Shown one piece after another: positions 44,970 to 54,636 of a stretch of 64,000 nt of DNA (position 1 is its first letter; each line of letters starts with the position of its first letter). The position numbers and the translations under genes were made by a program. Source of the DNA: Paraclostridium ghonii. Its GTDB lineage: Bacteria > Bacillota > Clostridia > Peptostreptococcales > Peptostreptococcaceae. The DNA is taken from the NCBI RefSeq assembly GCF_030815085.1, contig NZ_JAUSWG010000012.1; one strand, 5' to 3'. The notes under the pieces are model-generated. The model was given only the letters and a program-made list of their open reading frames with translations. It did not search any database and was not told the origin of the DNA.

Positions 44970-45794
44970 TTAATAGCTCTCCTTACTAAACTTTTTAACT
45001 ATAAATTTAGCTAAAGTATTTAAAAATAATACTATAATTATTAAAACTACACCTACACTAGCAGCTTGTTCTATATTTCCAGTTTCCTTAGTAATTAAGT
45101 AAGAATGTACTGTAAGTGTTCTAGCACTATCAAATATACTTGTTGGCATTTGTGCCACTGTACCTGCAGTTAATAATATTGCTGCTGATTCTCCAACTAC
45201 ACGACCTATTGATAATATTATTCCTGATAAAATTCCCGGTAATGCACTTGGAACTATTACTTTATACAATGTTTGAAACTTTGTAGCTCCCATAGCTAAA
45301 GATGCTTCTCTATATCCTTGAGGAACTGTTTTTAATGCTTCTTCTGTTGTACGGATTATTACAGGTAAAATTATTATAGCTACTGTTAATGATCCTGCAA
45401 TAATTGAGTATCCCATTTGAAGTGTTATGACAAAGAATATACCTCCAAATAACCCATAAACTATAGATGGTATTCCTGCTAAACTTTCTGTTGCAAATCT
45501 TACAATATTTACTATTGCTCCTTTTCTAGCATATTCTTGTAAGTATACTGCTGCTAAAACACCTATTGGCGTTGCAACTATTATTGCTAAAAATACTGTA
45601 TATAAAGTTGTGACGATCATAGGTAGTATTCCCCCATCGCCACTTGCTGAGTAATCACTAATTAAAAAGTTTAAATTTATACCTCCAATTCCTTTTACAA
45701 ATATAAATCCAACTATTATTATCAACATACTTATTGTAAATATAGCTGATAGCCAAACTGCCGCCTTTAAAAAATTCTCTCTTAATTTTCTCAT
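44970..45794 (-). CDS. pstA: phosphate ABC transporter permease PstA
   Basis: The 274-residue membrane permease has about six transmembrane helices. The EAA-type loop EALKTVPQGYREASLAMGATKFQTL near 150 contacts PstB, and PSIVYGLFGG near 110 is a Pst hallmark. It is 1 bp behind pstC on the same operon. Confidence 0.95.
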   Translation of the reverse strand: MRKLRENFLKAAVWLSAIFTISMLIIIVGFIFVKGIGGINLNFLISDYSASGDGGILPMIVTTLYTVFLAIIVATPIGVLAAVYLQEYARKGAIVNIVRFATESLAGIPSIVYGLFGGIFFVITLQMGYSIIAGSLTVAIIILPVIIRTTEEALKTVPQGYREASLAMGATKFQTLYKVIVPSALPGILSGIILSIGRVVGESAAILLTAGTVAQMPTSIFDSARTLTVHSYLITKETGNIEQAASVGVVLIIIVLFLNTLAKFIVKKFSKESY

Positions 45795-45795
45795 A

Positions 45796-46701
45796 TTAAT
45801 TGCCTGCCTTATTAGAAAGTTTACTTAATACTAAGTTAAGTACTAATATAAATATAAATAGTACAACTCCTGTCGCAAATAACATCTCTTGATGTGTTCC
45901 AAATGCATAGCCCATCTCTAATGCAATGTTAGTTGTTAATGGTCTTACACTATCCATAAGTGAGTTAGGTACAACTGGGGAGTTCCCTGCAACTAATATT
46001 ACCGCCATAGTTTCGCCTAAAGCTCTTCCCGTTCCTAAAACTACTGCTGCTAATATACCTGATTTTGCAGATGGTAAAACTACTTTAAATATTGTTTCTA
46101 TCTTTGATGCTCCTAGTGCTAGAGATCCTTCTCTATAAGCATTTGGAACAGCCTTTATAGCAGTTTTTGAAACAGCTATTATTGTAGGTAGCATCATTAT
46201 CGAAAGAACTATTATTACAGCTAATAAACTTTGACCTTTTGGTAAATTAAACACACTTTGAATAGTTGGAACTATTACTGCTAATCCAAATAATCCATAA
46301 AGTACAGATGGTATTCCTGCTAATAAGTCAACTCCAGAACTTATAATATTTGCTATTTTTTTAGGTGCTACTTCTGCAATAAATGCAGCTGTAAGAATTC
46401 CTATTGGAGCTCCAATTAAAAGTGCACCTAACGTTGATAAAATTGATGCAACTATCATAGGCAAGATTCCATATTGATTTGCACTTGGAACCCATGAAGT
46501 TCCTGTTAAAAATTCTATAAATGAATATCCTTTTGATATAAATGGTGTAAGTCCTTTATAAAAAACAAAACCTATAATAAGTAATAAACTAATTACTGCA
46601 ATTAGCGCACTTATCATAAATACATTTTTTGCTATTTTTTCCATTGTGTACTTTGTTTTGTTGTTATTTTTTGAATTGATCAGTTGGTTATTAGCTAACA
46701 T
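45796..46701 (-). CDS. pstC: phosphate ABC transporter permease PstC
   Basis: The 301-residue partner of PstA has six transmembrane helices; GIPSVLYGLFGLAVIVP near 130 and TAIKAVPNAYREGSLALGASKIET near 190 (EAA loop) are characteristic. The ATG at 46701 (MLANNQ) has GGAGGT 4 bases upstream; the earlier ATG overlaps that ribosome site and is rejected. It is the first gene of the operon. No pstS lies upstream, where pepF follows after a 250-bp gap holding a PHO box. Confidence 0.94.
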   Translation of the reverse strand: MLANNQLINSKNNNKTKYTMEKIAKNVFMISALIAVISLLLIIGFVFYKGLTPFISKGYSFIEFLTGTSWVPSANQYGILPMIVASILSTLGALLIGAPIGILTAAFIAEVAPKKIANIISSGVDLLAGIPSVLYGLFGLAVIVPTIQSVFNLPKGQSLLAVIIVLSIMMLPTIIAVSKTAIKAVPNAYREGSLALGASKIETIFKVVLPSAKSGILAAVVLGTGRALGETMAVILVAGNSPVVPNSLMDSVRPLTTNIALEMGYAFGTHQEMLFATGVVLFIFILVLNLVLSKLSNKAGN

Positions 46702-46820
46702 AAATACCTCCATTTTTATAACTCTTATAATTTCTCAATTTATATTTTTAGTTTGTCAACTTTGTTATGCTTTATTCTTTTTTAATTGTTTTATCTACAC
46801 TTTAATAATAAAATTTAAAT

Positions 46821-46887
46821 GTTAAGTTTAAATTAGAGTTATGTTAACTGAAAGTAAATTACGTTAAATAGTAGTAAAGTATGTTAA
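46821..46887 (-). promoter_or_regulatory. PHO box of pstCAB-phoU
   Basis: On the plus strand GTTAA or AGTAA occurs at 46843, 46853, 46863, 46873 and 46883, every 10 bp, with one more GTTAA at 46821. On the minus strand these are TTAAC/TTACT direct repeats like the TTAACA repeats bound by PhoP. They lie 140-185 bp upstream of pstC. Confidence 0.8.
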
Positions 46888-46937
46888 TTCACCGTAAAAT
46901 GGTATTTTTTAGAATAATATAATTTCATTAATAAAAA

Positions 46938-46966
46938 AAAGAGAATGTATATTAACATTCTCTTTC
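46938..46966 (-). terminator. pepF terminator overlapping its stop codon
   Basis: AAAGAGAATGT pairs with ACATTCTCTTT; a T run follows on the minus strand. Confidence 0.88.
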
Positions 46967-48736
46967 TAACTCATTTACTAACTCTTTAAATACATTAAGA
47001 GCATTTTCTATAGATTCCTTTTTCTCCATATCCACTCCAGCTGCTCTTAGTTGGTTAAGTGGATATTCTGACCCTCCACTTGTTAGGAAGTTTAGGTATT
47101 TTTTAACTGCTACATCGCCTTCTTTTAAGATTTTTTCACTTAATGCACTTGCTGCTGAAAATCCTGTAGCATATTTATAAACATAAAAATTAGAATAGAA
47201 ATGAGGTATTCTAGCCCATTCTAAACCTATAAATTCATCAACTACACACGATTTACCATAGTATTTTTTATTTAAATCATAATATATTTCTGTAAATTCT
47301 TTAGATGTTAAAGGCTCTTTGCTTTCTACTCTTTCATGAGTTATTTTTTCAAATTCAGCAAACATAGTTTGTCTATATACTGTAGTTCTAAATTGCTCTA
47401 AGTAATAATTTAAAAGATATATTCTCTCTTCTTTTGAATTTGAATTTTCTAATAAATAATTTACTAGTAGTAATTCATTTAAAATTGAGGCAACCTCTGC
47501 TACAAATATTTTATATGATGAGTATAAATATTCTTGGTTGTTTCTTGAATAGTAACTATGCATAGAGTGTCCAAGTTCATGTATTAATGTGAATAATGAA
47601 TTTAAGTCATCTTTATAGCTCATTAGTATGTATGGAGATGAATCATAACTTCCCCATGAATACGCTCCGCCTTGTTTACCTTCATTTTCATAAACGTCTA
47701 TCCATCTTTCATCGAAAGCTTTTTTTACAATGCTTAAATATTCCTCTCCTAATGGCTTTAATGCTTTTAATATTATTTCTTGTGCTTCCTCGTAAGTTAC
47801 CTTCATATCAAATTTAGAAGTTATAGGCACATATAAATCATACATATGCATTTCATCTATCCCTAAATATTTTTTTCTTAAATCTACGTATTTATTTAAT
47901 GTATCTAAACTCTCATCAACTGCATCTATTAGATTATTATATACATCTACACTTATATCATCTTGAAATAGTGAACTTTCCATAGCTGATTTAAAGTTTC
48001 TCATTTTAGCATAGAATATTTCACTTTTTATTCCTCCATATAAAGTGGATGCAAATGTATTTTTATAATCATCGTAAGTTGAATATACTGCATCAAACGC
48101 ATCTTTTCTAACTCGACTGTCTTTACTCTTTAATAATGACGAATAGTTTCCATGAGTGATTTGTACAGTTTCCCCATTTTCATCTTTTATTTCAGGGAAT
48201 TTTAAATCGGCAAATGAGAACATTTCATATACATTTTCAGCTATTCCACTTAAGTCCGAAGCTGCTGCTAAAATTTCTTCTTCTTTTTCATTAAGCGTAT
48301 GAGGCTTATCTCTTAATATCTCATCTACATACTTTTTATAAAAACTTAATTTTTCATCACTTAAGTATTCCTTTAGTTTCACCTCATCCATAGCTATTAT
48401 CTCAGGAACCATATACGATGTTGCCATTGATAATTCTGTAGATAACATTTCTGTTTTCGTTGCTTTAGCTTGATTTTCATTTTTCCTAGTATCTTCATGT
48501 TGTTTCATATGTGTATAAACATATAAATTTTGAAGTATTCTAGATGCTTTCTCTGAATGTGTTAGTACCTTATAAAGGTTTTCTTTGCTATTGGAAAGCT
48601 TACATTTATAGCTTTTTAGCTCCTCTATAATTTCATTTACTTTTTTTATGTCTTGGTTTATAGCTTCTTCACTTTTGTACATAGTGTCTATATCCCATTT
48701 AAACTTTTCTTCTATAGAAGTTCTGTCTAATCCCAT
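46952..48736 (-). CDS. pepF: oligoendopeptidase F
   Basis: Zinc metallopeptidase of 594 residues (M3B) that degrades short peptides in the cytoplasm. The HELGHSMHSYYS zinc site is near residue 382, followed by EVASILNELLL with the third ligand Glu near 411. The N-terminal helical lid starts RTSIEEKFKWDIDTMYKSEE. Normal length. It stands alone, 26 bp behind degV and ahead of the pst genes. Confidence 0.95.
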   Translation of the reverse strand: MGLDRTSIEEKFKWDIDTMYKSEEAINQDIKKVNEIIEELKSYKCKLSNSKENLYKVLTHSEKASRILQNLYVYTHMKQHEDTRKNENQAKATKTEMLSTELSMATSYMVPEIIAMDEVKLKEYLSDEKLSFYKKYVDEILRDKPHTLNEKEEEILAAASDLSGIAENVYEMFSFADLKFPEIKDENGETVQITHGNYSSLLKSKDSRVRKDAFDAVYSTYDDYKNTFASTLYGGIKSEIFYAKMRNFKSAMESSLFQDDISVDVYNNLIDAVDESLDTLNKYVDLRKKYLGIDEMHMYDLYVPITSKFDMKVTYEEAQEIILKALKPLGEEYLSIVKKAFDERWIDVYENEGKQGGAYSWGSYDSSPYILMSYKDDLNSLFTLIHELGHSMHSYYSRNNQEYLYSSYKIFVAEVASILNELLLVNYLLENSNSKEERIYLLNYYLEQFRTTVYRQTMFAEFEKITHERVESKEPLTSKEFTEIYYDLNKKYYGKSCVVDEFIGLEWARIPHFYSNFYVYKYATGFSAASALSEKILKEGDVAVKKYLNFLTSGGSEYPLNQLRAAGVDMEKKESIENALNVFKELVNELEREC

Positions 48737-48761
48737 AATTTCACTCCTTTTTTATAATATT

Positions 48762-49613
48762 TTACAGTACAGCTATTAATATAGCTCCTTCTGATGTATA
48801 AGTTCCCATAACAGGACCTATACTTGATATTATTATGTCCTTATGTTCATAATTTTCTTCTATATATTTAGCTATTTTTTCAGCTTTTTCTTTACAATTT
48901 GAATGACCTATAGCTAAAGTTTTATCTTTTATATCATGAACATTATTTTTTACTCTTTCAAATAGCTTTTTTATACTGTTACTTTCTCCTCTTGCTTTAT
49001 CTATAGGCTTAACTAATCCTTCTGATATTTCTATTATAACTTTGAAATTAAGCGCATTTATCAATTTTCCAGCAATAGGATTTACCCTTCCACCTTTTAT
49101 AGCGTTTTCAAGTGTATCTAAAGCTCCATAAAAAGCTATCTTCCCTTTTACATCTTCCAAATATTCAACTACTTCTCTTAAACACTTTCCTTCTTCTATT
49201 AATTTATTAGCTTTATACACCATTAATCCAACACCTATAGATCCACTTAATGAATCTATAACTGCTATTGTTTTATTACTATTTGGATTATGTTCTAAAT
49301 ATATATTTTTAGCTAGTAATGCACTACTATAAGTACTAGACAGTTTAGAAGTAAGTGCAATAATTAGTATTTCTTCTTCTTCACAATCAAACATTTCTAT
49401 GAATCTCTCAGGTGACGGACTTGATGTCTTAGGTAATTCTTTACACTGCTTCATTTTTTCATAAAATTCAGCTTCAGTAATTTCTTCACCACCTATATAA
49501 TTTTCCTCTCCAAACGCTATATTGATTCCTACAACTTTTACTCCCATTTTATCCAATAGTTCTTTAGGGAAATCCGTTGACCCTTCAATTATTACTCTTA
49601 TGTTTGTCTTCAT
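48762..49613 (-). CDS. DegV family fatty-acid-binding protein
   Basis: The 283-residue protein belongs to the DegV family, which binds fatty acids for phosphorylation by the FakA kinase. IEGSTDFPKELLDKMGVKVVG at the N-terminus, PKTSSPSPERFIEMF near 60, ALTSKLSSTYSSALLA near 87 and GGRVNPIAGKLINALNFKVI near 175 are typical. fakA is not adjacent. It lies 26 bp from pepF. Confidence 0.92.
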   Translation of the reverse strand: MKTNIRVIIEGSTDFPKELLDKMGVKVVGINIAFGEENYIGGEEITEAEFYEKMKQCKELPKTSSPSPERFIEMFDCEEEEILIIALTSKLSSTYSSALLAKNIYLEHNPNSNKTIAVIDSLSGSIGVGLMVYKANKLIEEGKCLREVVEYLEDVKGKIAFYGALDTLENAIKGGRVNPIAGKLINALNFKVIIEISEGLVKPIDKARGESNSIKKLFERVKNNVHDIKDKTLAIGHSNCKEKAEKIAKYIEENYEHKDIIISSIGPVMGTYTSEGAILIAVL

Positions 49614-49658
49614 TCATACACCTCAATTTTATTATAGCTATGTCTTATTTTATATATT

Positions 49659-50312
49659 TTAATGTAAATAATCTATACTTATTATATTTTTTGACTCATT
49701 TAATTCTAATATTATCTTTTCTACCATAATTCGTCTATCATAAACGATGAAAAAATTTATTACATAATAGTAATCTCCACTAACTACGTCAATATTACTT
49801 ACGTTTATTTGTGATTTTTCTAATTTGTTATATATTGTAGATATAATGTTTACATTATCTACTTTAATAGTTAGTATATTTTGTTTTTTTCTAAAAACCA
49901 ACTTATCTATATTTTTCAATATATACAACGTAACCATTACAAATAGCCAACCTGATATTCCTAGTATATATTGACCATATCCTATAGCAATTCCTATACA
50001 AGCCGTTGCCCATATTCCAGCTGCTGTAGTAAGTCCTCTTATCCCACTTGAATTCTTAAGTATAGCTCCTGTCCCTAAAAAACCTATCCCTGATAATACT
50101 TGAGCTGTCAGTCTTGATGGATCTAAGTTAATCTTTGAGCTATACTCTATAAATAGTAATACAGATGTTATAGATGTTATACACGATCCAATAGAAACTA
50201 AAATATGTGTCCTAAAGCCTGCAAATTGATAAGACTTTTCTCTTTCAAGTCCTGTTAGCCCCCCTATAATAAGAGCTATTAATAACCTAGTTAATATTTC
50301 ATTAGGCGATAT
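49659..50312 (-). CDS. MgtC/SapB family membrane protein, probable AUA start
   Basis: Reading upstream of the first in-frame ATG (49937) gives 125 further codons without a stop that complete an MgtC family protein: SPNEILTRLLIALIIGGLTG, LEREK, GFRTHILVSIGSC, LSGIGFLGTGAILKN, and GLTTAAGIWATACIGI near residue 105. No ATG, GTG or TTG exists in that stretch. An ATA at 50312 lies 8 bases after AGGAGG, exactly where homologues place Met-Ser-Pro. The product is 217 residues with four to five membrane spans and a cytoplasmic ACT-like C-terminal domain. A non-canonical AUA start, or a start-codon mutation, is implied. Confidence 0.85.
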   Translation of the reverse strand: MSPNEILTRLLIALIIGGLTGLEREKSYQFAGFRTHILVSIGSCITSITSVLLFIEYSSKINLDPSRLTAQVLSGIGFLGTGAILKNSSGIRGLTTAAGIWATACIGIAIGYGQYILGISGWLFVMVTLYILKNIDKLVFRKKQNILTIKVDNVNIISTIYNKLEKSQINVSNIDVVSGDYYYVINFFIVYDRRIMVEKIILELNESKNIISIDYLH

Positions 50313-50400
50313 AGCACTCCCCTCCTTTATAGTTAGGTATATTTATATTTATATTTGCATAGGTTAGTCCATTATTACGACTATGTTTTTACATTAAAAT

Positions 50401-50428
50401 AAAAAGGACTATTTAAATAGTCCTTTTT
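50401..50428 (-). terminator. terminator of the MscS-like gene
   Basis: A perfect 28-bp palindrome, AAAAAGGACTATTT and complement, symmetrical for both strands. Confidence 0.88.
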
Positions 50429-50429
50429 A

Positions 50430-51266
50430 TTAATCACACATATTTTGTTTAACAATATTTATATGAGTAGGATAAGCTATGTTTATTCCATTCTCTCTAA
50501 ATGTTATTAATATCTGAAGTTTTGCATCTTTAAGTACAGTAAAGTATTTATGAGATTGAACAATTCCAGTTATAGTATACTTAGCTCCTACAGATTTTTC
50601 TTCAATATCTGTAACTCCATAAACACTAAACGAATCGTTATTTTCTTTACCTTTTTTTCTGCATAAGAATTCCTTGTGTCTTTCATTTAATGTGTTGCAT
50701 ACTTCTTCTAATGTTTTAATCACTTCTAAAGGGTCTTCTTGGTATGGAACTCTTACACTTACAACTATTCTCATGTTTTTTCTACTGTAATTTCTAATAC
50801 TGTTAATATTCCCATTTGGAATAGTTACCCTTCTTAAATCCCAATCTCTTAAACTTGTACTTCTAAGTCCTATTTCTTCTATAGTACCTCTAAATTTCTC
50901 ATTTATTAAAACAAAATCTCCGACTTGCATTTGTTTTTCAAATATTAAAAAAAAACCATTAAATATATCCTTTAATATACTTTGAGAAGCAACCCCAGCT
51001 ATCAATCCAACTATACTTGCTCCTGTTACTAAAGTTCCAAATTTAGTTACATCAACTATGTTAAACTCCCTTAGTAACAATATTATAGTTAAAACAAATA
51101 TAACATAATAGGTCACAGAACATAAAAGGCTATTTAAAGTATTTTCATATCTTACATCAAATCTAGTAAATTCAAATATTTTTTTCAAAAAATATTGTAT
51201 TAATTTCAATAAAATATAAGCACAAACAATTATAATAACTGAGTTTATTAATTTTGCCAAAATCAT
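50430..51266 (-). CDS. small-conductance mechanosensitive channel (MscS)
   Basis: The 278-residue channel protects against hypo-osmotic shock. Three N-terminal transmembrane segments precede the pore helix and beta domain: GASIVGLIAGVASQSILKDIFNGFFLIFE near 85 and IEEIGLRSTSLRDWDLRRVTIPNG near 125 are MscS hallmarks. The C-terminal alpha/beta domain follows. Normal length for a small family member. Confidence 0.93.
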   Translation of the reverse strand: MILAKLINSVIIIVCAYILLKLIQYFLKKIFEFTRFDVRYENTLNSLLCSVTYYVIFVLTIILLLREFNIVDVTKFGTLVTGASIVGLIAGVASQSILKDIFNGFFLIFEKQMQVGDFVLINEKFRGTIEEIGLRSTSLRDWDLRRVTIPNGNINSIRNYSRKNMRIVVSVRVPYQEDPLEVIKTLEEVCNTLNERHKEFLCRKKGKENNDSFSVYGVTDIEEKSVGAKYTITGIVQSHKYFTVLKDAKLQILITFRENGINIAYPTHINIVKQNMCD

Positions 51267-51350
51267 GATTAATACCTTTCTTTTAACAATTTATATATCT
51301 CAATTATTAATTATTAACGCTATGCTCAAATGATATACATATAGCAAAAA

Positions 51351-51373
51351 AGTCTTCTTTTATTTAGAAGACT
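51351..51373 (-). terminator. terminator of the Spo0E-like gene
   Basis: AGTCTTCT (51351-51358) and AGAAGACT (51366-51373), preceded on the plus strand by A6; the right arm covers the last codons of the gene. Confidence 0.8.
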
Positions 51374-51533
51374 CTTTGCTCAGTTGTATATACTTATTTA
51401 TTGCTTGATCAATTTTATTACTCGCATTAACCAATTCATCTTTAAATATATCTGGGTATTCTATATAAGTATTTATTTCTTCCCTTAGAGCTTCTATTTC
51501 TTTCTTTAGTAAAACCAGTTCATTCTTAGTCAT
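51360..51533 (-). CDS. Spo0E-like aspartyl-phosphate phosphatase
   Basis: ATG at 51533 starts 57 residues. The two-helix peptide has the family motif S-x-x-x-D-x-x-I-x-x-Y at residues 38-48 (SNKIDQAINKY), with a first helix LLKKEIEALREEIN. Spo0E-type proteins dephosphorylate response regulators such as Spo0A, delaying sporulation. It is short and would be missed by length-filtered gene calling. It fills most of the 332-bp gap between mscS and the Gx transporter gene. Confidence 0.85.
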   Translation of the reverse strand: MTKNELVLLKKEIEALREEINTYIEYPDIFKDELVNASNKIDQAINKYIQLSKESSK

Positions 51534-51598
51534 ATTATCACCATAGTTACAAATTTATATATATTCATTTATATTTTAACAATCTTTTCCCTAATGTG

Positions 51599-52108
51599 TC
51601 AATAAACGTTTTTTTTGATGCACGATAACGTTCCTATAAGAAATTTTGAAGCAATTCCAACAAACAGTCCTGTTATAATAGATGCAAATAACATATATGG
51701 TAAATATCCAAATATCATACCATTTTTTATTATAATTGCCGCTACTGCTAGTTGCCCTATATTATGACCTATAGCACCTACTACACTTACCCCCACTAAT
51801 GAAAATTTATTGATTTTTAAAGCTAAGTACATAAATATTAAACTTAAATACGATCCAGCTACACTAAATAACAAATATGAAATTGGACCTGCAAATATAG
51901 ATGACATCAATACTCTTACAGATAAAATAATAAAAGTATCTTTTAACCCAAATAAAACTAACGAAGTTAATGTTACTATATTTGCAATTCCTAGTTTTGC
52001 CCCTGGAAATATAGCTATTAATGGATTCGGCATATAACTTTCTATTATATATAAAATTAAACTATATCCTACCATCAATGACATATGAGCTAGTTTTTTA
52101 GTCTTCAT
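51599..52108 (-). CDS. Gx transporter / heptaprenyl diphosphate synthase component I family
   Basis: The 169-residue membrane protein has about five hydrophobic helices. MSLMVGYSLILYIIESYMPNPLIAIFPGAKLGIANIV at the N-terminus is the family signature (Pfam Hpre_diP_synt_I). Despite the name, these proteins resemble ECF-type substrate-binding permeases, and the substrate is unknown. In many clostridia it lies next to a NusG-like domain gene; none is visible here. Confidence 0.83.
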   Translation of the reverse strand: MKTKKLAHMSLMVGYSLILYIIESYMPNPLIAIFPGAKLGIANIVTLTSLVLFGLKDTFIILSVRVLMSSIFAGPISYLLFSVAGSYLSLIFMYLALKINKFSLVGVSVVGAIGHNIGQLAVAAIIIKNGMIFGYLPYMLFASIITGLFVGIASKFLIGTLSCIKKNVY

Positions 52109-52202
52109 ATATTATCATCCCCCCTTAGTTGTAGTTTTTATTAATTATATCTTATCATTTAATACATAGATAATGTAAATATTATATTTTTACAGTCAAA
52201 AA

Positions 52203-52227
52203 ACTCGACCTAATAATTAGATCGAGT
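52203..52227 (-). terminator. terminator of the ABC permease gene
   Basis: ACTCGA-C-CTAAT and ATTAG-A-TCGAGT arms, with A/T runs on both sides. Confidence 0.75.
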
Positions 52228-52240
52228 AAATTTACTACAA

Positions 52241-53839
52241 TTAACATAACTCTTTAAACATTTTTATGCCTTTTGTATTTATAAGCTTCCATAGGACGAT
52301 ATCTATCATACCAGTTATTATTATACCTAATATCAATACACTAATAAATTTAATTTCTACAAAATAGTATATTGCTGCATATAATACTATATATAAAATA
52401 CCAGAAAAAGCACATATCATAGAGCTCATACTTCTCTTCACAACTTCTGTTTCACTAATATAATCCAGTTTAGGATATAATAGATTTATATATAATCCAT
52501 ATAAAGATGTTAGTATGGAACACTCAAAAATCAATATAATCATTGTAATTATATATTCAAAATCAAAGTTTAATTTTAAACCTATAGCTAAGATACTTAT
52601 TATTGAGATAGGTAAAATTAATAAAATATTTAAATATATCTTTGATTTTAATATATCCATCTCATCTAATGGAGAAGTCTTTAATATCCATATATTCTTT
52701 CCTTCTAAAGATATAGAACTATTAGTTGTACAACTCATTAATATGCAAAAAATTATCATCCCAGTTATTTGAATGTTAAATATATCTGTTTGTGCACATA
52801 TTTTCATTATTTGAGCTATTTTCTCTTGACCCATTACTAATATTCCTATAGCTAATACAATTAAAATTATCATTCCTATGGATGTGTTTAAAACATATAT
52901 ATACGATGATAAGTATCTTTTAATTTCTTTATTTAGCAATGCCTTAGTTGGAGAAGACTTTTTAAGTATTTTCTTTACCTCATAATTATCTTTTTTATGA
53001 TTTTCACACATATTTGAACTTATATTGTTAAATCCTCTTGAGAATACCATAATAAATGCTCCAAACACTAATACTGAAACTCCTAAAAATATACTTATGG
53101 ATATAATATTAGTATTTTTTAATCCATCTATGAAGTAGTAAGTTAATGGATATATTTTCTCTGCTACTTCAATTATAGATTCACTATTTTTAGATACATT
53201 AACAACTATTTTATCCATATTGTAAGATCCGTACATTACAATTAAAAACACCACTATACTTGATATTATTAAAATTCCATTTTTGTATTTACTTCTTGAT
53301 GCTATCTTTCCTAAAAAATAAGATATTACTGAAGCTAAAACTATAGGTATAAAAGGTGCAACTATATACATTAACACAATATAAATTAGAAATGTTAATG
53401 AAACTTGAGTTTTTGTATAATAAACTAATCCTGGAATTATAATCAACATAAAGGAGTATATATAATTGAAAAACATTAGCTTTATCATTTTACTCATAAG
53501 TACTGTTGAATCTTTTATTGGCAAACTAGCTAATATTTCATAATCTCTAGCTTGATATAGATACGCTGGTGCTTTATAAATAGTGTTAAATAAACATAAT
53601 CCACTTATTCCTAAAATCCCAATTAGCAATAAAAGATCCATCTGATTTATTTTAATTAGCGCATTAGACATTTCTATACACATTTTATATAAACCTATGG
53701 CTACCATTATGATTGCAAAACAGATTGCACCTACTATCAATAAGTGTTTAACTTTTTCTTTCTTATCACCTTGAATAACCTTATTTATACCCGTTGTATT
53801 TAATAAATCTATTTTTAGTAGCAATAATAAGTTACTCAT
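52241..53839 (-). CDS. ABC transporter permease
   Basis: The 532-residue protein has about ten or more hydrophobic segments and no recognisable catalytic residues. It resembles ABC-2-like membrane components of the YhaP/EcsB or bacteriocin-export group (ILASLPIKDSTVLMSKMIKL near 107 and ILKTSPLDEMDILKSKIYL near 385 are typical repeats of that group). It overlaps the ATPase gene by 8 bp, so the two form one exporter. The substrate is unknown. Confidence 0.82.
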   Translation of the reverse strand: MSNLLLLLKIDLLNTTGINKVIQGDKKEKVKHLLIVGAICFAIIMVAIGLYKMCIEMSNALIKINQMDLLLLIGILGISGLCLFNTIYKAPAYLYQARDYEILASLPIKDSTVLMSKMIKLMFFNYIYSFMLIIIPGLVYYTKTQVSLTFLIYIVLMYIVAPFIPIVLASVISYFLGKIASRSKYKNGILIISSIVVFLIVMYGSYNMDKIVVNVSKNSESIIEVAEKIYPLTYYFIDGLKNTNIISISIFLGVSVLVFGAFIMVFSRGFNNISSNMCENHKKDNYEVKKILKKSSPTKALLNKEIKRYLSSYIYVLNTSIGMIILIVLAIGILVMGQEKIAQIMKICAQTDIFNIQITGMIIFCILMSCTTNSSISLEGKNIWILKTSPLDEMDILKSKIYLNILLILPISIISILAIGLKLNFDFEYIITMIILIFECSILTSLYGLYINLLYPKLDYISETEVVKRSMSSMICAFSGILYIVLYAAIYYFVEIKFISVLILGIIITGMIDIVLWKLINTKGIKMFKELC

Positions 53840-54542
53840 TATCTATCAACTCCATAAATGTATTTTCAAGAGAGCTATCACCCTTTACATCTCCTGTAGC
53901 TCCTATAGCAACTATTTTCCCATCTTTTATTATCGCTATCTTATCACATATCTTTTCAGCTACTTCTAATACATGAGTAGAAAACAATATACATCCTCCA
54001 TTTTTACAAAAGGTCTTCATTATTTCTTTTAATTTAAAAGAGGCCTTTGGATCTAGTCCTACAAATGGTTCATCAAGTATCAAAATTTTAGGGCTATGGA
54101 TTAAACCAGATATTATAGCAAGCTTTTGCTTCATACCATGAGAATATGATCCTATAACCGATCCTAAAGCATTTTCAATTTCAAATACCTTAGAATATTT
54201 CTTAATTAGCTCTTCTCTATCTTTTTTACTAACTTTAAAAATATCTGCTATAAAATTTAAGTATCCAATTCCTGTTAATGACTCATATAAGTCTGGATTA
54301 TCAGGTATATATGCTATATCTTTCTTGCATTCAATTGGTTTTTCTTTTATAGATTTTGAATTTATATATATTTCCCCCTCATCAAAGTTATGGATCCCCA
54401 CAATAGACTTTATAGTTGTTGTTTTTCCTGCTCCATTGTGGCCTATAAAGCCAAATATTTCTCCTCTTTCTATATTAAGAGATATATTTTCTATTGCCTT
54501 TTTATTTTTATAAGACTTTGTAACACTTTTTAACTCTAACAC
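53832..54542 (-). CDS. ABC transporter ATP-binding protein
   Basis: The 236-residue ATPase partners the permease downstream. Walker A GHNGAGKTT near 36, Q-loop, the SYSHGMKQKLAI signature near 130 (degenerate LSGGQ) and Walker B ILILDEPFVGLDP near 150 are visible. The preferred start is GTG 54542 (V-L-E-L-K-S) with AGGAG 9 bases upstream; an ATG 21 codons earlier gives a Cys- and Ile-rich extension and is less likely. The type is common in ABC-2 exporters. Confidence 0.87.
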   Translation of the reverse strand: MLELKSVTKSYKNKKAIENISLNIERGEIFGFIGHNGAGKTTTIKSIVGIHNFDEGEIYINSKSIKEKPIECKKDIAYIPDNPDLYESLTGIGYLNFIADIFKVSKKDREELIKKYSKVFEIENALGSVIGSYSHGMKQKLAIISGLIHSPKILILDEPFVGLDPKASFKLKEIMKTFCKNGGCILFSTHVLEVAEKICDKIAIIKDGKIVAIGATGDVKGDSSLENTFMELIDNE

Positions 54543-54636
54543 ACATCCCACTCCTTTAATTCTACTTGTTATATATATAATATAACAGACAGCTGCATAC
54601 TGCAATATATTTACTTAATGTTTTTTCCTTAGGCCT

